DNA of 64,000 nucleotides from contig CM065174.1 in NCBI GenBank assembly GCA_033026295.1, forward strand, positions 25,595,498-25,659,497, read 5' to 3'. The stretch is from Channa striata. Lineage: Eukaryota; Chordata; Actinopteri; Anabantiformes; Channidae. Shown here one piece after another: positions 53,860 through 64,000 of this stretch (its first letter is position 1; each line of letters opens with the position of its first letter). The notes below the pieces were generated by a model. It ran no database searches. It was not told where the DNA came from and saw nothing but the letters and a program-made list of their open reading frames with translations. The translations under genes and the position numbers were made by a program.

Positions 53860-56150
53860 TTTCTTGCCCTTGACTAGAAACTCCATTTTTTTTCAGCCTT
53901 TACTTTAGGGTACAAAGAGGAACCTTTTTACATATAAATAAAAACTAAATAAACAGAGTTTTTTAAGGCTACCCCATGACCAAAAAAAAAGGAAACAGAG
54001 TTTGGAGGATGGTTACAAAGATTGGACTTGTCAGAAGTCAGAAGTGAACTGATAGCACAGTGTTATTAAATCTACCTGCAGGGTTTCTGCTCTGAGTTTT
54101 TCAGTCAGTTAGGTCTGGTCTTGTTTTAACGTCATCTTTATATGACAGCTCTGCTGACCTGCTAAAACTGGGGAGAATTGGAAAACAGTAAATATCTTGA
54201 TGTATTTGTGGACAATTAGGAATTAAACTGCTGCACATTCTCTGCTGTACTGTGTGGACTGGTCTTTAGACTCTTTCTGGCTAATAGAAGTTGTTGGTAA
54301 CACACTGTGTCCAGCACGAATGTGTGAGTAGTTGCCAAAGTCAGAATTAAGAACTGTCTTAGTGGGGAACTAGAATTGAACAAGGACTAGTACTGCAAAA
54401 GCACGACAAGTTACTATTTTCCTTCTCTCTATATGTAAACATGTGTATATTTATATACATACAGTATGTGTTTAAAATATCAATATATGTATTTGGAGTT
54501 GTTCACTGTAGCTGTACTGAAAATTGACTTTAAATTATGCGCTCCATTGTTTTCTAATGACATTTTGTTCTCTCAAGTAAAACCAGAGTTATGAATAATG
54601 TTTCTTGTATTGTTGTACATCTAATGTGTTATTACAGTTCTTAAAAAAAATAAGCTGAGGTTGTGCTGTAAAAAACGACACCAAATATTAGCCTGGTAAA
54701 ATATAAAGGGAATTATAAATGTAAAATCAAATGTATTCAAAAAAGGCCAGTTATAGCCTAGATTCATGAGGGTTAAATGACATGAATTGCTGTAATACAA
54801 CAATAATCCGAAAAGCTCCTCTGATTTTCCCTATTTTTTCTCTGTATTGTTAAAATGCAAAGAAAGAGTTTACACTAACATCTGTGCAAAAAAAACAAAC
54901 AAAAAACAAACGTAGTCATGGCATAGTTTTTAGTCTTTTCCCAATTTTTTAGCATGTGGTGGATCATGTTGTGAAATTTGTGTGAATTACTATTGATACT
55001 AATCATAAAATGTGACCTAAAATTTTTACTTGATTTTTGGAAGATTATTATTCAATTGAGAGAGAAGATCATAAATATAGTGACAGTGGACTAGAGAAGG
55101 TAGTGAGGAGTTGTTGGCCAAAGATGTGGATGAAGCAGGAGGAAGTACAGTGAAGGAGCCATATTAATAACTTTAATAGCAGAAGACTCCAGGTGAATGA
55201 CTTGGAAACAGGGAGAGAGGAAAACTGTAAAGTATTGCACAGATGTGTATGATTTTCTGCACATTTTAACTAATAGAGACCTTTGTAAATTGTTTAAAGG
55301 AAACGCCTGATTTCACCAGGTGGAATACTCTTCAGTGTTCATCGTCTTACACTGCAGACAGTGAAAGTAGCAGCAATGCTGAACAGCAACAATGAGGCCA
55401 GACCAGACAAATTAACCAGGAGGGTTGGCTCTGCTCTGGGCTTGAGCTGGATACTCAGCTGAGATGATGCTGCTGCACATTCAAGCAGAAACGGATGCTC
55501 CACAGAGGTCCACAGGTGATTGTACTGGAAATGAAACAGGGCTAGGATAGACAGGCATTTTGATTTTTCCTGAACATCATAAATATTTGTCATCCTATCA
55601 GTCATTCCTTCATTGCTTCATTTCACTGTGTATCACAGCGCTTTATTGTAAACCTGGTATCTCTGACTTTTGCTGTTCAGGGAACAAATTCTTCTAAATA
55701 CTGGAAATCAGTGTTTACATGTAATAACTGAGTAATCTGGTTTCTGCTCCGCCCCTGATTTTTATATATTGTATTAACAATTGTACATGTAAAATCGCAC
55801 AAGAGGGTCCAATTAGTGCAGATTGTGCAGAAAACACCACAAGGATGCTTCCTGACCACCTGATGCTGGTTTATCATTAACTGTTGGCTTAGCGTCTACA
55901 CAAGTCCTACCTAATTTATTCTGTAAGGAAAGCAGAGAAAAAAAATATGGTGAAATTCTAAACCTTTCCTCTGAAAGAAAACTTTTCCAAGTTTAAAAGA
56001 ATATATTGTTTCCGTGTGAGATCAAACCTCTTATAGTAAGTAGCTGACAGGATACATTTTTAGGGCCTTTTTTAAACAACATAACACATTGTATTTGTAA
56101 AATGTTAAGCAAAACAATGCGTGTTTGTTTTCTTAACTCTTAATAAGAAT
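53860..56150. other. Spacer without a recognisable gene
   Basis: AT-rich intron-like DNA; short frames only. Confidence 0.4.
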
Positions 56151-56153
56151 TTC

Positions 56154-56340
56154 AGCCCTGTTTCCTAAAAGCTGGGATACAGTGGAAAATGTAAATAAAA
56201 ACAGAATCCAATATTACTTACAGTAATTCTGATCAATTAAAAATGATTACAAATTCAGAAAAAAGTTAAAATGATTAACAAATCGTCTCTTTTTTTTATT
56301 GCATTTCACACTGTCCCAAGTTTTTTGCAAACAGTGTTGT
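56154..56340. mobile_element. Short MITE (family C) with long terminal inverted repeats
   Basis: Left end 'ccctgtttcctaaaagctgg' + 'gatacagtg' pairs with the right end 'cactgtcccaagttttttgc' + 'aaacagtg' as imperfect inverted repeats over about 45 bp including the adjoining 'aaatgtaaataaaaa' / 'ttttattgcattt'. Roughly 187 bp, no coding capacity. Confidence 0.75.
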
Positions 56341-56344
56341 AAAA

Positions 56345-57460
56345 CGTTTTGCTGTTGTCATTTAAACGAAATAGTTCATATTCACTTCAGGTACTACTTC
56401 ATATTAAGATCATTTTACTCAAACCTGTGAGAAGATTTTCATGGAAAAATGGATGCAATCTATTGCATCAGTCACTCCTGGGAAAATAATGAAAGAATTT
56501 CGGTGCACTTAGTATTCAAGTTTATTCATTATTGATAAGTACTGCACAGTTCATTCATGTACGCACCTGCTGGTTGATAGACGGTCCTATTTATAGCAGG
56601 GAAAGTGACCTGGAAATCTTTATTTCAAATGCAGAATTTACTGCATTATTTCCATGGCTAATATTCCAGTGTTCTCTGTTTAAGTCCTCTCTTTTCTATC
56701 CCCACCATCAGTTGATTTCGATTTCCAGATTCAAGCAAATATTTAAATCTACATATGTTTTGTTCACATTTGTTCACAAACTGTGATAAAAATGTTTGCA
56801 AATCAGAATCGAAATTTGAACATTTTTACATTGACAAAACAATTTAATATCATGAAATTTGAAATAGAATATGTAATATGTAATGAAAAAGGGAATAGGG
56901 TGTATGAAATAAAACATACAAGGGCCAGGGTTGTAACATGTAAGTAGATAATACGTATAACAGTGCAGTTGGGTGCAGTGAGCGTGTGGAGTCTAGTTGA
57001 GATCAGATGTTGTGTTAAGCTGTTTAAAAGTGAAACTGCTTCTGGCAAAAAGCACAATAGTGGCTCATGGATGTGTCCTCACTGTTTTAGGGAAAAACAT
57101 TACCACCTTGACATAAATGTCTTCCAGACTCAGTTCTAATCAGTTTATCCATAAGTGCAAGTATATTTGTGCTACATCTAATAAAATTTCCCCCTTTTAC
57201 ATTAATTCGAATGGGAGAGGCATGAGGTCATGCAACCTTTAACTTTTGGCCAACAAGATCTAACCTTCAATTCATTCTTGAGTCTATGTTTTGTCAAATG
57301 TGGACAGTAAACCAGAAATCATAATGAGGAAGTGATAAACTGCTGACTCTGGGCCTTTCTGTGAGGATCTAAATAGAGAATACACAAAACAGGAGACTCT
57401 CACTCTGACCGAACGTGGTGGGTACAATTATCTATAATAAGATCACAAAAAGCTTTTTGA
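56345..57460. other. Spacer without a recognisable gene
   Basis: Nothing recognised. Confidence 0.4.
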
Positions 57461-57464
57461 ATTC

Positions 57465-57600
57465 CACCTATCCATCCACTATAGTAACCGCTTTTCCTGA
57501 ACTTCGTTGTTGAGGACTGCGCCTTAATCTTAGCTGTCGCTGTGGGAGGGTTGGGGCAAACCCTGAACAGGTCTCCAGTCTGTCTCAGAGCTTGTTTTAT
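57465..57600 (-). repeat. SINE-like repeat family D, 3'-end fragment
   Basis: 'tatccatccactatagtaac' 'cgcttttcctgaactt' and 'ccctgaacaggtctccagtc' correspond to the family end seen at 1-60 and 10785-10880, strongly diverged. Confidence 0.55.
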
Positions 57601-57700
57601 GAATTTAGTGGGGTCACTAGAAGCTAGTCTGAATGTAATATTCCTGCCAAGAGAAAATGTTACTTTTAAATATAAGTGTTACTGAGAAGGAACAAACTAT

Positions 57701-57928
57701 TAAATTTATTTATATGTCGCCAATGTACAACAAAATCATCTCAAGGCACTTTGGATAATAAAGTCAAGACTATACAAACAAGTCTTCCTTGAGCAGCAAT
57801 GGAGAGGTAAAACTCCCTTTAAGGGAAGAAACCTCCAGCAGAACCAGGCTCAGGGTGGGCGGACATCTGCCTTGACCGGTTGGGGTGAGTGGAAAGTGGA
57901 GAGAGAAAAGAAAGAGCAACAAAACAGC
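57701..57928 (-). mobile_element. L2/Maui-like 3' fragment
   Basis: 'tttatttatatgtcgccaat', 'ctcaaggcactttggataat', 'ctttaagggaagaaacctcc' and 'agcagaaccaggctcagggt' are the L2 3' UTR in reverse complement, as at 41270-41530, with a small deletion. No coding part. Confidence 0.85.
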
Positions 57929-57929
57929 A

Positions 57930-59800
57930 TTGTCATCCTCGGTGGCCTTTACTGACAAGCTCTGGGAAGCCTGAGTCTCTCTCTTTTCTCTCTTCGTGTG
58001 ACACACTTTACTTGCTGGAACAGATGTTGCCTCAAATCCATCATTTACTCACCTCCCTCTTAATTACTGTCATTAATTAGCAGACACACACTCAGCCACC
58101 CTCAGATGCTTCTAGAGATGCTCGGGGACACAACTATATTTCCATCTCATGTGAAGAACATGTGAGTATAAACCAGACCGTGATGCTATTAAGAGCTGGG
58201 TTCAGACGTTTGTGTGACTATAATCATTCAAGAAGGGAGAAAATACATTTTAAAGGAAGTGTACAATTAGAGATAAGCCCCAGTCTGTGTATTCTCTGCT
58301 ACCTTTAACCTTCTGTGAAACATAAAAGATGATAAGTAATGGATTAAGGCAGAAATCTAATACAGAATATGCAGTATACAACATGATTTTGCTTTATAAT
58401 GGATCGTTGTCTGTTTGTGTATTCATTTTTACTCATCTCTTTCTCTCACTTGCACAAGCACACTTTGATCAATTAGTCAACACTATATCCCAGGGTTCTA
58501 TCTCTGCCTGTTTTGCTCTCATCCTTCATGCTGTCCCAAACGTTGTCGGCTTATATTTAATGAGGGAGAGTCAGTTGAGCTCTTCAGCTGTCATTTGTTA
58601 CTTTTATAATGTAAATGGTAGTTGAAGAAATGTTTCTTTCATGGTGCTGTGTCAGAGTTTTTATGGGATTTTTATTTCATTTTATATACAAGTTGAGTAG
58701 TATAAAAGAATGAAGGGGAATTATATTTCATAGTCCTTCCAGGAATTAGTGATGTTTTGATTGCAACAAATTATTATGAATTCTAATAGCAAATTCAGCC
58801 AAACCCTGTGATCTCAGATTAACCTTGCAATTATGACAAATCACTGGACCCATTCCACAACGTCAACCTAATTCTGTAGTGTCCCTGAATGCCACATGAT
58901 TATAGTTCACCAGAACAGTTTATGAGAACCTTCTAATGCTAGGAGTTGTTACTTGGAACAACCTGGAACAAGTTGTACATGATTTGTATGGAAATATTCA
59001 ACAAAAACAAAAAAGTAAATCTATTTTTGTAATCTTTACCTGCCCTGCTATTGCATTCTGACAATCCCAAAAAGGCTTTCCAAAATCCTGGAGGGACTAA
59101 TTTCACCAGAGATTTCCTCAGTTTTTAGTAAACCGTTTTTAGATAGCTGACTGAATTAAAAAAAATATACATTTTAAAAAGAATGAATACAATTAAAACG
59201 TGGAAGTGCAGTACTGGTAGAGGGGATGATTTGGCTTTTGGATTACAAAACCACATAAGATAATGAAAAAGTGTCAGTAAGTGATAATGATAGGATAAAT
59301 GTGACATTCCTGTTGTTGAAAATAATCATGGATTTTCAGTCCTTTGTTAGTTCCTTTGCTTCACAAAGTCAACATCATCAACACTATAGGTCCACTCCAA
59401 TACACAAAGGAGTAATGCAACTAAAAAAATGTCTCTTTGTTTCAAAGTAGATAAAAAATGTATATGAAAAAAAATGTATAGAATTTTTTTATTCATCGAC
59501 AGTTGTAATTATGAGCAAATTAACTATTCTAAAAAACTGAACTAACTAAATAGTTACAGTATCTTGAGGGCACCATAAAGGAGGATGGTGTTTCTGTTTC
59601 ATTGTCACCAATAAAGAGACTCCACACGATGGAGATGATTGGTAAATCTCAATATTAGATTTGGATTAAGAAGTCTGGTAAGGTCTTGGGCAGCATCCTA
59701 TTGACACATGATACCAAGATAAACTTGCCTCAGTAAAATGGAAAGAGGAGACATTGGAGATGGATCCCTACACCATGAATCAAAAGGCGTGGTGTTGACC
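57930..59800. other. Spacer without a recognisable gene
   Basis: Nothing recognised. Confidence 0.4.
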
Positions 59801-59804
59801 AAAT

Positions 59805-61490
59805 GGATTGTTGAATTGAATTGAATTGTGTGGTGAAGGTTGTACTGGAAGCCAGTGCAGAGACCTGAACAGTAGTGTGAAATGTGTCCTTTTTTGGCTG
59901 ATTAAATCAGACACGCTGCTACATTTTTGATCCTTTGGAGGGGTTTGACTGTGCACGCTGGTAGTTCTGTCAGCGGCGCATGGCAGTAGTAAAGATGAAT
60001 GGGTGTGGTTTGATGTTTCTGAAAGGTCTGATTGGAAAGCAAAATGTCCTTCTCACATCCAAGCAGAGATGTCAGAAAGAAATGTCTGACGATCTGCATT
60101 ATCCAGACTTATCAGTAGGGGCTATACTGTATGTACTTTATGAGACGCTGCTGACGTGATCCAGACTGTATCCTTTGAGACACCTGAGTGCATTGTCCAT
60201 TTTATGTGTGTGAGCTCATGCATTAACAAACAAAACAAAACAAAACACTGTAGCCCACAGCTTGACTTTTCTACCATGTACATACACTGATTGCACATTA
60301 AAAGTGTGTTATGTTTCTGAAACTTCTCACCAGACAGTTTTTCACGCTGAATTGTCCCAACATTGTCCAAGTTCATGTGTGAAACAGGCTAGAGAAAAAG
60401 AAAGAGAAAGAAGAGAACCAAAAACTGACCCCTTCAGTAGGAATCTTGCCCCTGCGAGGTTCCTTGAAAGTATTTCCAAAAGACTTAGGCTAGGCCAGAG
60501 CTGTCACGCTAAAGGCTGCTACCTTGTTACTGAAGAAGCTGATGACATTAACACTAAGAGAGGTGGTCAGAGGAGGTGGCGGAGATAGAAGAATGATTTA
60601 TAAGTTGAGAGCAGCTTCCGGCTGTCACTGAAGTTGTTAACCTCCCACTAGTAATATTGAGTTTTTGCCTTGGTGACTCTGTGAGAAAAAGCAAACAGGC
60701 TGCAATATTCAGCAAAAGCAGTATGAGTCTTGGACTTCCTCTCAGCAGTTCTGAGTGTGGTGCATTGTTCGTGGATATAAATAGTTAGACAAGCATTAGG
60801 AGTTGAGGGACAGGGACTATCCAGACAGGTTGAGAGTGTTGGCCCAGAAGCTGTCAGTGGCTGGATCGAATCTGGAGATGTCCTGTGGTGGGGGTGGGAA
60901 GAAAACTCCTTTGGACTGAGAGACCTGAGGTTGTGGCAGAGAAAGAAGTAGGGTGGAATTATGGGAGGAAAGCAGTGAGCTGGATGAAAAAGTGATTCAG
61001 TGACTCAGATGTTGTCTGTCGAGCAGTTTTGGGCGAGAACAAGGTCCAGGTGGTTGCCAGCTTTGTGATTTAGTGGAGTGGGGACCAGTTTCAGATCAAA
61101 CATATTCACAAGTGCAAGGATGTCAGCAGCCTGAAGTTGGACTAGGTGAACATTTTTTCTCTTGCAGGATGATGAGAAGAGTCTTCTGTGATCTTTAGGG
61201 AAGTGGGACAGCAGCGTCTTGCACGCATCACAGAAGTTACCCACATGCCTGGGTCTGATAGATCAAAATTCCGTCCTTATCCTTTAACCAGTGCAGGAAC
61301 CCTGATGGTATAATATTCAAACTATGTTAGACTGTGGATTGGCTCTGTAGGGGGAGACTTCCACGTCTCAGCAATAACTGGTCTGGCCCCACCTCCACAT
61401 CTTGGTAGGCGTCAGAAAAGTAGGAGGAGGTTGAATCTTATGTGGCTGGGTTCTGGGGGTTCTGGGGCTGGGCACAGGTTTATTTTTTTA
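59805..61490 (-). pseudogene. Old, decayed L2-type LINE
   Basis: Minus frame 59902-60099 ends '(Y)CHAPLTELPACTVKPLQRI' 'KNVAACLI', the RT thumb signature of L2-like LINEs (family: 'YCNALLAGLP..TVKPLQ..QNAAARL'). About 1 kb further 5', frame 61005-61244 reads 'LQAADILALVNMFDLKLVPT' 'PLNHKAGNHLDLVLAQN', an endonuclease C-terminal block ('...THKAGN.LDLVLT'). The order and spacing fit one element with its RT core largely lost. A short (TTGAA)3 run at 59808-59826 sits at the 3' side but in the opposite sense. It is much more diverged than the copies at 21889, 30943 and 41258. Confidence 0.65.
60230..60250. repeat. (AACAA)n-like simple repeat
   Basis: 'aacaaaacaaaacaaaacac' at about 60230-60247. 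Confidence 0.8.
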
Positions 61491-62859
61491 ACACAAAGGT
61501 GTCTTACAGTATCCTTGCTAAGTAGATTGTGCAGGTAGTTTCACAGGTCTTTATCCAAGTAGGTCCTCATATTAGTAGGGATGAATATGAGACCTGACAA
61601 TCCAGTACAACAAGTGCCCAAAATCGGTTGTTAATTGTCTGCAGCTGACACCACCCCTCCTTGAAGCCAAACTATTGTGTGTAAGTTCAAACAGTTTAAT
61701 TCTTTGGTAATAGTTGGCTCAGATTGAAGACAAGAGAGCAAATATCCACATCACCACAAGAGCAACACACTAGATACAGGCCTAAACAGTAAAACAGACT
61801 AAAGCCGCACTCAATGGAAATGACAGAAAACCTCTGAAACAAACAAGTTTCTTCTGTGTATCTCCTGTCCTAGTTAGATGCTTAACCTATTTACTATATG
61901 CTGAATAGTTACTTCAAAAATACTTTGTGTCAGCATTTTGAAACATCCCTTTAACAGCCTAAGTGTTTCACAGCCTTTGTCCCAGTTGCTACTGCTTTTA
62001 TAAGGGCATAAGCTAAGAAAGTGGAATTGACAGTTTCAGAAGACGAGGAACTGTGAGCTATAGGCAGACATGCCAGTCAGGCTCTGATTTCAGCTACTAA
62101 AACAGAAACTGACATCTATAACCACTGCATGTAGCTTTCACTTGGTTTCCTTTCGTCACATACAGCATGTAAGCTTGAAAGTTATCCAGACGTATGCTCA
62201 CCTCTCAGGATTATGCTCTTGAGGGATAGTTACAGAAGCTGGAGCAGTGCCAGGGCAAATTGGATTACACTTCCCAGTGTTCCCTCAAGTCTTTTATTTT
62301 CCCTGTACTGAAGGAGTAACCTGATTATTAGGTAATGGCCTTTGTTCAGTGTGCCATTATCCTGATGATATGTCCATAAGTTCATTACTAGGAAATCATG
62401 ACCTGTTATACACAAACACACTGCAAAAGGCTCAGTCACTGATGTTTAGTTTATTCTTACTACTGGACATTGGATGCAAAGTTCAAGCAAGTACACTTTA
62501 AATGAGAAATGAACTGTACAGACACCAAACTGCTTTTTATAAAGACTATTAAATAAGTAACAGTCACCATTTCATACCTTAAGAAACCACACACAAAGAA
62601 AATATTGAAACAAGACAACTCAAACAATAATTTGACAAAGCATTCTACAAAACTAAAGCTACAAGTGAAAATCACAAGTTTCCTGAATATTACAGAGGGT
62701 TGCACCCTCTAGTGATCAGAGGTTCATTTCCAGGCACAATGGTAAAAAAAAGTGACAACCTTTCTGACAGTGTTGGGGGGTATCTAGTTACATGTAAATC
62801 AATTCCAAAATGCTGAAAAATATTTAATTAAGTTACACATAACACATAGTGTTGGGAAG
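61491..62859. other. Spacer without a recognisable gene
   Basis: Nothing recognised. Confidence 0.4.
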
Positions 62860-63040
62860 CACAATGTGGGAGTGCCTAGGACTGCCGCTTCACACTCCTG
62901 CTGGCCATCGCCTTTCTGTGCCGAGTCTGTATGCTCCCCTATGGTTGCGTGAGTTTCTTCTGTGTACTCCTGGTTCCTCCCACAATGCCATCACTGCATG
63001 TTAGTGACTCTACACTACCTATGGGTGTAAATATGTAAAT
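62860..63040 (+). repeat. SINE-like repeat family D, 5' half, diverged
   Basis: 'gcacaatgtgggagtgccta', 'tctgtatgctcccctatggt', 'gcgtgagtttcttctgtgta' and 'ctcctggttcctcccacaat' follow the order of the 39630 copy. The tail is missing. Confidence 0.55.
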
Positions 63041-63122
63041 ATATAAATATTAAGACCTCCAATGTTTGGTTTATAGGGGTATGTGTTAAATCTAACATTC
63101 ATTCTGCTGCTTTCAATCTTTT

Positions 63123-64000
63123 TGTCAGAATTTTGTTCTTTGGACCCAGAAGTACAGGACACAGGAGGAAAGTTGTGAATGTTTATTGATATAAGAACAG
63201 AATGAATACAGTAAATCAGGAGGTGGTGAGTCTGTTACTGGTGTCAGATACGCAGGGGAGAACCCGGAGAGGCAGGATGGGGAATGAGTGGGTGGGTGGC
63301 GGGGGTCTGGAGGAGGGTCTGAGCCATATCATGAATTAAGACTGAACTTTGGGGCAGGACAGGAAGCCGAGCAGGAGGCCGGCGGTGACAAAAGGCCCCC
63401 AGGGAACCAGGCAGGATGCAGAGCTAGAGACAGGCCGACGGCGACGGAAGAAGCCCTCCAGAGGTTGAGCTGGAGGCCGATGACAGAAGCCCTCTGGAGG
63501 TCGAGCTGGAGGCGGAGCTGGTGGCCATCAGCGACGGGAGAAGCCCTCTGGAGGTCGAGCTGGAAACCTACGTCGGCTCAGGCGACACAACTTCTTGGCA
63601 GATGAGGTAGGTAACAGAGCAGGGGGTTGACGTCGACGGAAGAAGCCCTCCGGGGCCAAGGCATGACACCAAGCTGGGGGCCAGGCAGGATGCCCAGATG
63701 GTGTTTGGCCTCGACTGAAGAAGCCTTCTGGGACCCCGGGTAGGACGCCAGTAACGACGGCAGAATCCCTCTGGCGGCCGGCATCTGCGACTCAGCGCAG
63801 GAACGGGTGTGGGGTCTGTGCAGTCCACGCCCCCTCCGGGAACAGTCTCTGGGTCACATGTGGGACTGGTGCAACCGACGATCCCCTCGGAAAAAGGTCT
63901 TGGACCAGGTGTGGGATTGGTGCAAACAACAGCCCTCTCTTGGACCGGATCAGAGCCAGATGCGGGGCCGATGCAGTCGACGACCCCCCAGGAAACGGGA
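63123..64000 (-). mobile_element. LTR-like repeat start plus GC-rich tandem array, incomplete
   Basis: Begins tgtcagaattttg, with tttatt (AATAAA on the minus strand) at 63182-63187, the same layout as the LTR-like units at 38522 and 49302. From about 63350 the sequence becomes GC-rich and repetitive, including 'gaagccctc(c/t)(a/g)gagg' phrases at about 63450, 63490, 63540 and 63645, and from 63805 a ~50-bp unit ('gtgggactggtgcaaccgac' type) in about four variants. It runs off the window, so element type and end are unknown. The open frames here are by-products of the repeat. Confidence 0.45.
63430..64000. repeat. GC-rich imperfect tandem repeats (minisatellite-like)
   Basis: Two unit types: a ~50-60-bp unit containing 'agaagccctctggaggtcga' 'gctgga' (63450-63735) and a ~50-bp unit containing 'gg(g/t)(c/g)(t/c)g(g/a)tgcag/a' then 'cc(c/t)cc' (63805-64000). 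Units differ from each other by 20-30 percent by eye. Confidence 0.7.

Noticed and set aside
63288..63605. Trp/Arg/Ser-rich repeated peptide as a repeat protein
   Set aside because: It results from translating the GC-rich tandem repeat; no start context or conserved domain.
1..64000. A novel multi-gene system (defence, biosynthesis or similar)
   Set aside because: All long frames except 53246-53851 are explained by transposons or the sez6l-like exons; there is no gene clustering of the kind such systems need.

Overview
This window looks like an intron-rich, transposon-rich piece of a teleost (probably percomorph) nuclear genome. The evidence is eukaryotic GT-AG exons of a SEZ6-family gene, several LINE families typical of ray-finned fish (L2/Maui-like, Rex1/CR1-like, RTE), tRNA-headed SINE-like repeats, hAT, pogo and Tc1/mariner fossils, solo LTRs, and low-GC spacer DNA full of A/T runs. 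There is no operon-like gene packing, and I recognise no rRNA, tRNA, CRISPR array or prokaryotic gene.

Host gene. I can support only two host exons, both on the + strand: 15418-15990 (Ser/Thr/Pro-rich extracellular linker) and 25081-25214 (start of the first CUB domain). Their splice phases match (phase 1 across the 9.09-kb intron), and their combined protein lines up with the N-terminal region of SEZ6L/SEZ6 proteins, which are neuronal type-I membrane proteins. The signal-peptide exon would lie upstream and the remaining CUB/sushi/TM exons downstream. I did not find them, so the next intron should extend from 25215 past the window end (more than 38 kb).

Layout. 1-3.7 kb: unassigned spacer. 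3.7-6.95 kb: minus-strand Rex1/CR1-like LINE with a core RT deletion and a nested L2-type fragment. 7-11.75 kb: spacer with two SINE-like copies. 11.78-14.87 kb: essentially full-length minus-strand RTE with an 18-bp perfect target-site duplication, ending about 550 bp before the sez6l-like exon. 15.4-16.0 kb: exon. 16-19.7 kb: intron. 19.7-24.85 kb: MITE, then a minus-strand Rex1/CR1-like LINE abutting a plus-strand L2, then a rearranged L2 3' end with an inversion between inverted repeats. 25.1 kb: second exon. 25.7-28.7 kb: a third Rex1/CR1-like LINE that hosts a 726-bp hAT element (8-bp TSD) and a SINE. 30.9-34.8 kb: minus-strand L2 interrupted by a 971-bp pogo-like element. 38.5-39.1 kb: solo LTR. 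40.2-40.6 kb: Tc1/mariner fossil. 41.3-44.2 kb: the youngest-looking L2, with one open frame through RT. 44.2-44.7 kb: SINE and LINE 3' end. 45.0-45.2 kb: a cluster of perfect palindromes. 49.3-50.0 kb: LTR-like repeat. 50.3-51.4 kb: a pair of 78-bp direct repeats. 51.5-53.1 kb: MITEs and a SINE. 57.7 kb: L2 tail. 59.8-61.5 kb: strongly decayed L2-type LINE. 63.1-64 kb: LTR-like start followed by a GC-rich imperfect tandem repeat running off the window.

No gene cassette here looks like a new multi-gene system. The interesting content is the nested transposon stratigraphy inside a neuronal gene's introns, a local inversion, perfect hairpins, and one long unexplained ORF (53246-53851, minus).
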